From positions 3,782,001-3,846,000 of the forward strand of contig NC_019673.1 of NCBI RefSeq assembly GCF_000328705.1: 64,000 bases of DNA, written 5' to 3'. Source of the stretch: Saccharothrix espanaensis DSM 44229. GTDB taxonomy: Bacteria > Actinomycetota > Actinomycetes > Mycobacteriales > Pseudonocardiaceae. How positions within the stretch are numbered: the first letter of the stretch is position 1; each line of letters begins with the position of its first letter. The notes under the pieces were generated by a model. It had not been told where the DNA came from. It ran no database searches and was given only the letters and a program-made list of their open reading frames with translations. This document shows positions 49,591 to 57,364 of this stretch, one piece after another. The position numbers and the translations under genes are program-made.

Positions 49591-52500
49591 GCGACACCGC
49601 GATCGCGATCGTCGGAATCGGCTGCCGGTTCCCCGACGCGTGGACCCCCGAGCAGTTCTGGTCCAACATCGACGGCGGCGTGGTCTCGATGCGCCCGCTG
49701 CCCGACGACCTGCTGCGCGCGTCCGGTGTGGACGAGGCCACGTTGCAGGGCGAGGACTACGTCAAGGTGGGCGCGCTGCTGCCCGGCGCGGCGGAGTTCG
49801 CCGCCGAGTTCTTCGGCTACACCCCGCGCGAGGCCGAGCTGATCGACCCGCAGCAGCGGGTGTTCATCGAAGCCGCCTGGGAGGCGCTGGAGCGCTCCGG
49901 GCACGGCGCGAGCATGGACCGTCGGACCGTCGGCGTGTTCGCCGGTACCGGCGCGGGCCCTTACACCGCAGCGCTTTTCGCCGCCAAGGCACAGGCGGAG
50001 GGCGTGGCGGCGGCGGTCGGCGACCTCGACCTGACGCTGGGCGGCGAGGTCGACTTCCTGCCCTCGCGCACCGCGTACAAGCTGGGGCTGCGCGGCCCGG
50101 CGGTCAGCGTCCAGACCGGGTGCTCGTCCTCGCTGTACGCCTTGCACTACGCGTCGCTGAGCCTGCTCGCGGGCGAGTGCGACATCGCGATCGCGGGCGG
50201 GTCCGCGGTGCAGGAACCGCTGCTGGGCTACCGGCACAAGCCGGGGCGCGCGCTGTCCGAGGACGGCCAGTGCCGCTCGTTCGACCACCGCTCCAGCGGC
50301 ACCAACCACGGTTCCGGGGTCGGCGTGCTGGTGCTGCGGCTGCTGTCGGACGCGCTCGCGGACGGCGACACCGTGCTGGCCGTGCTGCACGGCAGCGCGG
50401 TCGGCAACGACGGTTCGGACAAGCTCGGCTACGTCGCCCCGAGCACGGCGGGCATCACCCGCGTGGTGGGCAAGGCGCTCCAGGTCGCGGGCTTGCCCGG
50501 CGAGAAGCTGCGCTACGTCGAGGCGCACGGCACCGCGACCCCGCTGGGCGACCAGGTCGAGCTGGCCGCGCTGACCGACGCGATCCGCACCACCACCGAC
50601 GCCACCGGCTTCTGCCGGCTGGGCTCGGTGATGTCCAACATCGGGCACACCGGCCCCACCGCCGGCATCGCCGGGTTCATCAAGGCGGTCAACATCGCCC
50701 GCACCGGCGTGCTGCCGCCGCACCCGTCGTTCGAGCGGCCGCGTGAGCCCGGGGTGCTCGCGGAGAGCCCGTTCACCATCGCCACCGAGCCAGGCCGGGC
50801 CGACGGCGACTGCTACGTGCTGGTCAACTCGGTCGGCATGGGCGGCTCCAACGCCGCCGCCGTGCTGGGCCCGCCGCCCGCGCCGACCCGGCCGGCCGCG
50901 CCGACCGGCGAGCGGGTGCGCCTGCTGCTGTCCGCGCGCAACCGGACCGAGCTGGACGCGCTGTCCCGCTCGCTGGCCGACCACGTCGCGTCGGGCGAGG
51001 TCGCGGTGGCCGACCTCGCGCACACCCTGCGCGTGGGCCGCCGCCAGTTCGACGAGCGCCGGCTGGTGGTGGCGGAACCGGGCAAGCTGGCCGCCGCACT
51101 GCGGCTGCCGCGCCCGCCGCTGGTCAAGACCCTGCGCAGCGGTTCCCGGCGGGCGGCCGTCGTGGTCGCGCAGGACGCCGTGCTGCCCGCCGGCACGCTG
51201 GACCTGCTGCGCTCGGCGCTGCCCGCCGACACGGTGGTGGCCGCCGACCTCGCGGCGGTGCCCGCGGACCGGTTCCTGGTGCTGGTCGGCACGGGGGAGG
51301 CCGGCGCGAACCGGTACGCCTTCGCCGCCGACGCGGCCGACCAGCGCGACGAGGTGGAAGCGGCCCTCGCCGAGGCGTGGCTGCACGGCGTGACCGTCGA
51401 CTGGGCGAAGCTCGCCGGCGACACCGGCCGCCGCGTCCCGGCGCCGACCTACCCGTTCACCCGGGCCCGCTACTGGGCGCTGGACCGGCTCTCGCTGGCC
51501 CCCGACGCGGCCCCGCGCGCCGCCGCCCCGGCCGTCGTGGCCGCCGCCGGCGACGACGAGGTCACCGACGCCCTGCTCGGCATCTGGCGCACCCTGTTCG
51601 GCAAGGCCGACATCGGCTTGGACGAGACGTTCGGCGGGCTGGGCGGCACGTCGCTGCTGGCGATGCAGCTGGCGCTGGAGATCCAGGACCGGCTGGGCTG
51701 CCCGGTCAACGTGCACCGCGCCGGCGGCAGCCGGGTCACCGTGCGCAGGCTCGCCGACCTGGTGCACGCGCACCGCGACTCCTCCGGCGCGGCCGACGCC
51801 GAGATGGGCGACGGCCTCGACCAGGGCGACGACCAGTTGGTGGACGCCGACCTGGGGCTGTCCCTGGGCGAGGTGTCGGCGACCCGCTCGCGCGGCAAGG
51901 ACTTCCTGCTCACCGGGGCCACCGGCTACCTGGGCGCGTTCCTGCTGCGCGAACTGCTGGCGCGCACCAAGGGCCGGGTGTACTGCCTGGTCCGGGCCGA
52001 GGACGAGGCGGCCGGGCTGGACCGGCTGCGGGCGGCGGCGCGCAAGTTCGTGCTGCCCGAGCCGGACGCCGACCGGGTGCACGTGGTGCCCGGCGACCTG
52101 GCCGACGTGGCGAAGGTCGCCGCCCTCTACCGGGACGGCGAGCTGGAGCGCAACGTCGGCCACGTCCTGCACTGCGCGGCCAAGGTGGTGTTCACCGAGC
52201 CGTACCGCACGCTGCGCGAGGCGAACGTGCTGCCGATGGCGGACCTGCTGACGTGGGCGCGCGGGTGCGGTATCCGCGACTTCAGCTACATCTCCACGCT
52301 CGCCGCGGCGAGCCCGGCGATGGGGTCGGCCAACCGCTACCTGGAGACCAGGGAGCAGGCGCTGGACCCCGAGGCGGGCAGCTACGGGGTGAGCAAGTGG
52401 GTGTGCGAGCGGCTGCTGGCGCGCGCCGAGGAGGACGGCATGAGGGTCCGGGTGTTCCGCCCGGGGCTGATCATGGCCTCCAGCGAGACCGGCGCGGGCA

Positions 52501-53009
52501 ACGACAAGGACCTGATCTACTTCGCGCTGATCAGCGGCCTGGCGATCGGCGCGCACCCGGAGGACGACCGGGTGCTGGTGATGTCGCCGGTGGACATGGT
52601 GTCCAAGGGCGTGGTGGACCTGGCGCTGTCCGGTGGCGCGGTCGGCCGCGCCTACCACCTGGTCGCCGAGCGGGCGATCAGCATGCGCAACCTGTTCCTC
52701 CAGCTGGGCAACGCGGGCCTGGCCACCGAGCCGCTGCCGCTGGCGCAGTGGCAGGAGCGGGTGCGCGCGCTGGCGCTGGAGAAGGGCAACCCGATCCTGT
52801 CCGCCGCGGCCCTGCTGGAGCTGGAGGGCCACGACCGCGACGAGCTCGCGGTGCAGGCCGGCGGCTGGCAGCCGTGGCTGTCCCGCAACGGCCTGGACCC
52901 GCAGATGACCGGCGCGGTGCTGCGCCGGGGCATCGAGTACCTGGCGCGGCGCGACGAACTGGTCCGCGACCTCGTCGGCCACCTGGTCGGCGGAAAGGGC
53001 GAGAACTGA
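49587..53009 (+). CDS. AT-less PKS-like megaenzyme: KS - linker - ACP - thioester reductase
   Basis: The 1140-residue protein starts at TTG 49587 (TTGA overlap with the carrier gene). Domains: ketosynthase 1-430 with Cys179 (QTGCSSS), His314 (EAHGTATPLGD) and His354 (SNIGHT); a post-KS linker 445-510; about 110 residues with no GHSxG and no acyltransferase; a C-terminal linker (VDWAKL, PAPTYPFTRARYW) typical of the end of an AT region; ACP 655-730 with Ser689 (GGTSLL); and reductase 770-1140 with TGATGYLG (776-783) and YGVSK (Tyr933, Lys937). The normal KSNIGH lysine is Met349. One extension then NAD(P)H reductive release to an aldehyde or alcohol is expected. Confidence 0.9.
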   Translation: MSDTAIAIVGIGCRFPDAWTPEQFWSNIDGGVVSMRPLPDDLLRASGVDEATLQGEDYVKVGALLPGAAEFAAEFFGYTPREAELIDPQQRVFIEAAWEALERSGHGASMDRRTVGVFAGTGAGPYTAALFAAKAQAEGVAAAVGDLDLTLGGEVDFLPSRTAYKLGLRGPAVSVQTGCSSSLYALHYASLSLLAGECDIAIAGGSAVQEPLLGYRHKPGRALSEDGQCRSFDHRSSGTNHGSGVGVLVLRLLSDALADGDTVLAVLHGSAVGNDGSDKLGYVAPSTAGITRVVGKALQVAGLPGEKLRYVEAHGTATPLGDQVELAALTDAIRTTTDATGFCRLGSVMSNIGHTGPTAGIAGFIKAVNIARTGVLPPHPSFERPREPGVLAESPFTIATEPGRADGDCYVLVNSVGMGGSNAAAVLGPPPAPTRPAAPTGERVRLLLSARNRTELDALSRSLADHVASGEVAVADLAHTLRVGRRQFDERRLVVAEPGKLAAALRLPRPPLVKTLRSGSRRAAVVVAQDAVLPAGTLDLLRSALPADTVVAADLAAVPADRFLVLVGTGEAGANRYAFAADAADQRDEVEAALAEAWLHGVTVDWAKLAGDTGRRVPAPTYPFTRARYWALDRLSLAPDAAPRAAAPAVVAAAGDDEVTDALLGIWRTLFGKADIGLDETFGGLGGTSLLAMQLALEIQDRLGCPVNVHRAGGSRVTVRRLADLVHAHRDSSGAADAEMGDGLDQGDDQLVDADLGLSLGEVSATRSRGKDFLLTGATGYLGAFLLRELLARTKGRVYCLVRAEDEAAGLDRLRAAARKFVLPEPDADRVHVVPGDLADVAKVAALYRDGELERNVGHVLHCAAKVVFTEPYRTLREANVLPMADLLTWARGCGIRDFSYISTLAAASPAMGSANRYLETREQALDPEAGSYGVSKWVCERLLARAEEDGMRVRVFRPGLIMASSETGAGNDKDLIYFALISGLAIGAHPEDDRVLVMSPVDMVSKGVVDLALSGGAVGRAYHLVAERAISMRNLFLQLGNAGLATEPLPLAQWQERVRALALEKGNPILSAAALLELEGHDRDELAVQAGGWQPWLSRNGLDPQMTGAVLRRGIEYLARRDELVRDLVGHLVGGKGEN

Positions 53010-53869
53010 TGAGCGAGAACACGATCGGCCGGATCGCGGTGCTCGGCGCGGGCGTGATGGGCCGGGGCATCGCCACGCTGGCCGTGGGCTGCGGCGTCCC
53101 GGTCGTCCTGGTCGACGTCGACCAGGCCACCCTCGACCAGGCCACCGCCGCGATCCGCAACCAGACCCGGCTCGGCCGGCTGATGGGCTCCTTCGACGCC
53201 GCCGTGGCGGACGGGGAACTCGAAGCGACCACCGACCTCGGTCGGATCGCCGGCGCGTTCGCGGTGATCGAGTCGGTCACCGAGAAGGCCGAGCTGAAGG
53301 CGGCGGTGCTGGCCGCCGCCACGGCGGTCGTCGCGCCCGGCACGGTGGTCGTGTCCAACACCTCGGCCATCCCGATCGACGAGCTGGCCGGGCACTGCGC
53401 GCGGCCCGCGGACGTGGTGGGCGTGCACTTCATGAACCCGCCCTACCTGATCCGCACCGTCGAGCTGATCCGCGGCCCGCGCTCGGCCGACGCGGCGATC
53501 GCCGCCGCCGAACGGCTGCTGGCCGCGCTCGGCCAGACCCCGGTGCACGTCGGCGACGGGCCGGGGTTCGTGATCAACCGGGTGCTCCAGCGGTCCATCA
53601 ACGAGGCCGCGCGGATCGTGCAGGACGGCGTGGCGGCACCGGAGGCGGTGGACGCGGCGTTCACCGGGTGCCTCGGGCACCGCACCGGCCCGCTGGCCAC
53701 CGCCGACCTGATCGGCCTGGACAACGTCGTGGACTCGCTGCACGTGCTGCTGGAGCGGACCGGCGACGAGGGTTACCGCCCCTGCGACCTGCTGGTGGCG
53801 AAAGTGAAGTCCGGCGACTTCGGCCGGAAGACCGGCCGCGGTTTCTTCGAGTACCAGGGGGCGTTGTGA
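53009..53869 (+). CDS. 3-hydroxyacyl-CoA dehydrogenase-like enzyme (FkbK/HbdA type)
   Basis: The 286-residue protein starts at ATG 53009 inside TGATGA. It has the cofactor fold RIAVLGAGVMGRGIATLAVGCGVPVVLVD, the SNTSAIPIDEL segment, the catalytic VGVHFMNPP(YLI)RTVELI with His and Glu, and the C-terminal KSGDFGRKTGRGFFEYQ. Homologues in methoxymalonyl-ACP cassettes (FkbK, AsmN) oxidise glyceryl-ACP toward the malonyl semialdehyde. Its place before the ACP and acyl-CoA dehydrogenase genes repeats the order of those cassettes. Confidence 0.9.
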   Translation: MSENTIGRIAVLGAGVMGRGIATLAVGCGVPVVLVDVDQATLDQATAAIRNQTRLGRLMGSFDAAVADGELEATTDLGRIAGAFAVIESVTEKAELKAAVLAAATAVVAPGTVVVSNTSAIPIDELAGHCARPADVVGVHFMNPPYLIRTVELIRGPRSADAAIAAAERLLAALGQTPVHVGDGPGFVINRVLQRSINEAARIVQDGVAAPEAVDAAFTGCLGHRTGPLATADLIGLDNVVDSLHVLLERTGDEGYRPCDLLVAKVKSGDFGRKTGRGFFEYQGAL

Positions 53870-54126
53870 GCACGACCGAGCAGGTGCACAGCCCGGAGGA
53901 GATCCGCGCGAACCTGGCGGAGTTCGTCGAGCAGCAGACCAAGTCGGCGGTGGCCACCGACCTCGACCTGTTCGGGTCGGGCCTGGTGTCGTCGCTGTTC
54001 GCGCTCCAGCTCGTGGTGCACGTGGAGACCGCGTTCGGGGTCGCGGTGCAGGGTGCGGACCTCAAGCTGGACAACTTCCGCACCATCGACGCGATCACCG
54101 ACCTGGTAGTGAGGCTGCGGGCGTGA
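53866..54126 (+). CDS. Discrete acyl carrier protein (FkbJ type)
   Basis: The 86-residue protein begins at GTG 53866 (GTGA overlap). LDLFGSGLVSSLFALQLVVHVE holds the phosphopantetheine Ser (Ser43) in the SxxFAxQLV context typical of FkbJ-like carriers rather than the usual DSL. It would carry the glyceryl unit made by the FkbH homologue through oxidation by the FkbK and FkbI homologues. Overlap with both neighbours means strict coupling. Confidence 0.9.
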   Translation: MSTTEQVHSPEEIRANLAEFVEQQTKSAVATDLDLFGSGLVSSLFALQLVVHVETAFGVAVQGADLKLDNFRTIDAITDLVVRLRA

Positions 54127-55241
54127 CCGCGGTAGCCGACCGGGCCGCCGAGGCGGCCGCGCGGGTGAGCGCGACCGTCGGGACGGCGGCCGACGACTGG
54201 GACCGGGCGGGGCGGATCCCCGACGACGTGGTGCGCCCGCTGGCCGAGGCCGGCCTGCTGTGCCCGGACGTGCCCGCCGGGTTCGGCGGTCCGGGCCTGA
54301 CGATGGCCGAGCTGGGCGAGTTCACCGCGCACGTCGGCGCGCTGTGCTCGTCGCTGCGCAGCCTGATGACCTCGCAGGGCATGGTGGCGTGGGCGGTGCG
54401 CAAGCTCGGCGACCAGGCGCAGCAGGAGCAGTACCTGCGCCGGCTCGCCACGGGTGCGACCGCCGCCGTGGCGTTCAGCGAGGCCGGCGCGGGCAGCGAC
54501 CTGTCCGCCATGGGCACCACCATCACCGCCGACGGCGACCGGGTGGAGGTCACCGGCACCAAGGTGTGGGTGACCGGGTCCGCGTACGCCGACCTGGTGC
54601 TGGTCTTCGGCCGGTACGGCGCCGGCGGCGCGGCCGTCCTGGTGCCGACCGACGCGCCGGGCGTCACCGTGACCCGGGTGGCCGACCCGCTGGGCTGCCG
54701 CGCGGCGGGCCACTCCGAGGTGCGGCTGGACGGGGTCGTGCTGCCCGCCGGGCACCTGCTCGGCGGCGCGGGGATGCCGCTGGAGTGGCTGGTGACCTCG
54801 GTGCTGACCTACGGCCGGCTGTCGGTCGCGTGGGGCTGCGTCGGGATGCTGCGGGCCTGCGCGTCCGCCGCCGCCCGGCACGCCGCGACCCGCGAGCAGT
54901 TCGGCAAGCCGCTGGCCGAGCACCAGCTCGTCGGCCGGCACCTCGCCGAGCTGCACGTGGCGGAGCAGGCCGCGACCCGGCTGTGCGAGCACGCGGCCCG
55001 GCTCTGGGACGGCGGCTCGCCCGACCACGTCGTGGCCGCGGTGTCCGCCAAGCACTTCGCCGCCACCCAGGCCGTCGCCGGCGCGTCGTCGGCGGTGCAG
55101 GTGCTGGCGTCGGCGGGCGCGGTCGACGGGCACGTGGTGGCCCGCGCGTACCGGGACGCCAAGCTGATGGAGATCATCGAGGGCAGCAGCGAGATCAGCC
55201 AGCTGCTGCTCGCCCGGCACTCGGTTGCCCGGTGGACATGA
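54123..55241 (+). CDS. Acyl-CoA dehydrogenase family enzyme (FkbI type)
   Basis: The 372-residue flavoprotein starts at GTG 54123 (GTGA overlap). Segments: CPDVPAGFGGPGLTMAEL, AVAFSEAGAGSDLSAM, VTGTKVWVTGSAYADLVLVF, YGRLSVAWGCVGMLRAC, REQFGKPLAEHQLVGRHLAEL and MEIIEGSSEISQLLLAR. In methoxymalonyl and hydroxymalonyl pathways this type oxidises ACP-bound glyceryl intermediates (dehydrogenation or hydroxylation at C2/C3). Order and overlap with the FkbK, FkbJ and FkbH homologues support that role. Confidence 0.9.
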   Translation: MTAVADRAAEAAARVSATVGTAADDWDRAGRIPDDVVRPLAEAGLLCPDVPAGFGGPGLTMAELGEFTAHVGALCSSLRSLMTSQGMVAWAVRKLGDQAQQEQYLRRLATGATAAVAFSEAGAGSDLSAMGTTITADGDRVEVTGTKVWVTGSAYADLVLVFGRYGAGGAAVLVPTDAPGVTVTRVADPLGCRAAGHSEVRLDGVVLPAGHLLGGAGMPLEWLVTSVLTYGRLSVAWGCVGMLRACASAAARHAATREQFGKPLAEHQLVGRHLAELHVAEQAATRLCEHAARLWDGGSPDHVVAAVSAKHFAATQAVAGASSAVQVLASAGAVDGHVVARAYRDAKLMEIIEGSSEISQLLLARHSVARWT

Positions 55242-56245
55242 GCCCGGTGGACATGAACCCAGAGGACTTCACCCCAGTGGACAGAAGCATCGGCATCGGC
55301 CGGATCCACACCGTGCTGCCGGAGGCGCGCGTCGCGGTCGACGCGCTGCCCGAGGTCGAGCTGCTCGGCCACGACCAGGCCAAGTTCGTGCGGGACTGCG
55401 GGATCGCCACGGTCGGCGTGTACGACGGCGCGGACAACGGCGGCCTGGCCGCGTCGGCGTGCCAGGGCCTGCTCGACGGCCTGACCGAGGACCCGGACGT
55501 CCTGCTGATGGTCGGTCCGCGCTCGCCGGACGTCCTGCTGGGCTCGGACGTCGGCCGGGTGCAGGCCGAGACCAAGCTCGCGTCCGCCTTCGCGTTCACC
55601 GTGGACGGACTGGGCTGCACCGGGTCCAGCGCGGCCTGGGCGCTGGCCCGCGACCTGCTGCTGGCCGACCCGGCGCGCGGCAGCGTGCTGATCACCCACG
55701 CCAGCCTGCCCACCGGCGCGGACCGGGTGCGCTACCCGGTCACCGTGATCGGCGACGGCGCGTACGCGATGACCGTCGTGCGCGGCGGCCGGCCGGTGCT
55801 CAAGGCGCACCGGATGGAGACCGACGGCACCTTCCACGACCTGTTCAAGGTCGACTACAAGCAGGCCCCCTGGTACGAGTGGCGCGAGGAGTGCGCCTCG
55901 CCGGACCGGTACCTGTTCGAACTGGCCCTGCACAGCCGGTTGCGGCTGGGCCGCATGGTCGACGAGGTGCTGGCCGAGGCGGGCCTGGCCAAGCCGGACG
56001 TGGCCGCGGTGCTGATGCAGAACGTCACCGCGTCGGCGTACTCGTTCTACGAGACCCTGCTGGGCCTGCCGATCCACCCCGTCTGCGGCGAGAACCTGGC
56101 CGCGCACGGCCACCTCGGCGCGATGGACGTCGTGCTGAACCTCCAGCGCCTGATCGACGGCGGCGGCGTGGCGGAGGGCGATCACGTGCTCGTGCTCAAC
56201 AACAGCCCGGTCGCCGCCTGGGCCGTGACCCTGTGGGAAGTCTGA
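55238..56245 (+). CDS. KAS III-like enzyme 1 with altered active site
   Basis: The 335-residue protein starts at ATG 55238 (ATGA overlap). It has the thiolase fold of ketoacyl synthase III: nucleophile Cys127 in VDGLGCTGSSAAWAL, a GDGAYAMTVV segment, and a C-terminal NNSPVAAWAV loop. The HQAN position reads M260-Q-N262, so the catalytic His is lost. The Asn of the GNTSA loop is replaced within AHGHLGAMD (His292). So the expected Cys-His-Asn triad becomes Cys-Met-His. It lies between the FkbI and FkbH homologues and may transfer an acyl group or unit between carriers instead of decarboxylative condensation. Confidence 0.8.
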   Translation: MSPVDMNPEDFTPVDRSIGIGRIHTVLPEARVAVDALPEVELLGHDQAKFVRDCGIATVGVYDGADNGGLAASACQGLLDGLTEDPDVLLMVGPRSPDVLLGSDVGRVQAETKLASAFAFTVDGLGCTGSSAAWALARDLLLADPARGSVLITHASLPTGADRVRYPVTVIGDGAYAMTVVRGGRPVLKAHRMETDGTFHDLFKVDYKQAPWYEWREECASPDRYLFELALHSRLRLGRMVDEVLAEAGLAKPDVAAVLMQNVTASAYSFYETLLGLPIHPVCGENLAAHGHLGAMDVVLNLQRLIDGGGVAEGDHVLVLNNSPVAAWAVTLWEV

Positions 56246-56257
56246 GGTGCGCCGGAG

Positions 56258-57364
56258 ATGAGCAGTCCCGTCAAGACGGTCAAGTGCCTGGTGTGGGACC
56301 TGGACAACACCCTGTGGGACGGGGTGCTGCTGGAGAACGGCGAGGTGACCCTGCGCGAGGAGATCCGCCGGGTGATCGTCGGGCTCGACGAGCGCGGCAT
56401 CCTCCAGGCGGTGGCCAGCCGCAACGACCACGACCACGCCTGGGAGTGGGTGGAGAAGCTCGGCGTGGCCGAGTACCTGGTGCTGCCGCAGATCGGTTGG
56501 GGGCCCAAGTCCGCCTCGGTGCGGGCGATCGCCGACAAGCTCCAGTTCGCGCACGGCGCGGTGGCGTTCATCGACGACACCGCGATGGAGCTCGCCGAGG
56601 TCGGCCACCACCTGCCGGAGGTCCGGCTGTACCCGGCCGAGGTCGCCACGACGTTGTTGGAGCTGCCCGAGTTCAGCCCCGAGGTGGTCACCGCCGACTC
56701 GCGCGAGCGGCGGCGGATGTACCAGGCCGGGTTCGCCCGGGAGAGCGCGCGCACCGGGTTCACCGGCGCGGACGAGGAGTTCCTGCGCTCGGCCGGGCTG
56801 GAGATGCGGATCCGCCGCGCCGACGCGGACGACCTGGCGCGGGTCGAGGAACTGACCCTGCGCACCAGCCAGATGAACGCGACCGGCGTGCACTACTCGG
56901 ACGAGACCCTGCGCGGCCTGCTGTCCGACGTGGACCACGAGGTGCTCGTGGTGAGCATGACCGACAAGTTCGGCCCGCACGGCGCGGTGGGCATCGTCCT
57001 GCTGGAGAAGCGGGACACCGTGTGGCACCTGAAGCTGCTCGCGACCTCCTGCCGGGTGGTGGCGTTCGGCGCGGGCACCGTGCTGCTGAACTGGCTGGCC
57101 GACCAGGCGGCGGCGGCCGGGGTGAACCTGGTGGCGGACTTCCGCCGGACCGACCGCAACCGGATGATGGAGGTCGCCTACCGGTTCGCCGGGTTCGGTG
57201 AGGAGCCGGTGCCGGGCGTCGAGGACCTGCCGCCCGCCGAGACCCCGGACGTCGAGCGGCTGGGCCTGCGCACTGAGCGCAAGCCCGCCCCGACCACGAT
57301 GACCGTGCACGCGGTCGTGCTCTCCGGCCAGAGCTCCGACCTGGTCGTGTGGGGTGCCGAATGA
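56258..57364 (+). CDS. FkbH-like glyceryl-ACP synthase (HAD + acyltransferase domain)
   Basis: The 368-residue protein starts at ATG 56258. The N-terminal HAD domain has CLVWDLDNTLWDGVL (Asp14, Asp16), the AVASRNDHDHAWE loop, LPQIGWGPKSASV and FIDDTAMELAEV. The C-terminal GNAT-like domain follows from about residue 190 with TLRTSQMNATGVHYS and LLATSCRVVAFGAGTVLLNWL. FkbH proteins take 1,3-bisphosphoglycerate, remove the phosphate and load D-glycerate onto an ACP, feeding methoxymalonyl, hydroxymalonyl or tetronate units. The partner ACP is likely the one at 53866. Confidence 0.92.
   Translation: MSSPVKTVKCLVWDLDNTLWDGVLLENGEVTLREEIRRVIVGLDERGILQAVASRNDHDHAWEWVEKLGVAEYLVLPQIGWGPKSASVRAIADKLQFAHGAVAFIDDTAMELAEVGHHLPEVRLYPAEVATTLLELPEFSPEVVTADSRERRRMYQAGFARESARTGFTGADEEFLRSAGLEMRIRRADADDLARVEELTLRTSQMNATGVHYSDETLRGLLSDVDHEVLVVSMTDKFGPHGAVGIVLLEKRDTVWHLKLLATSCRVVAFGAGTVLLNWLADQAAAAGVNLVADFRRTDRNRMMEVAYRFAGFGEEPVPGVEDLPPAETPDVERLGLRTERKPAPTTMTVHAVVLSGQSSDLVVWGAE

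Noticed and set aside
49191..52982. 1263-codon open frame antisense to the PKS-like gene (also long antisense frames at 54809-57310, 2339-4549 and 4555-6243)
   Set aside because: Translations are His/Arg/Gly/Gln-rich with no family motif and mirror the codon bias of the sense genes; typical artefact of GC-rich coding DNA.
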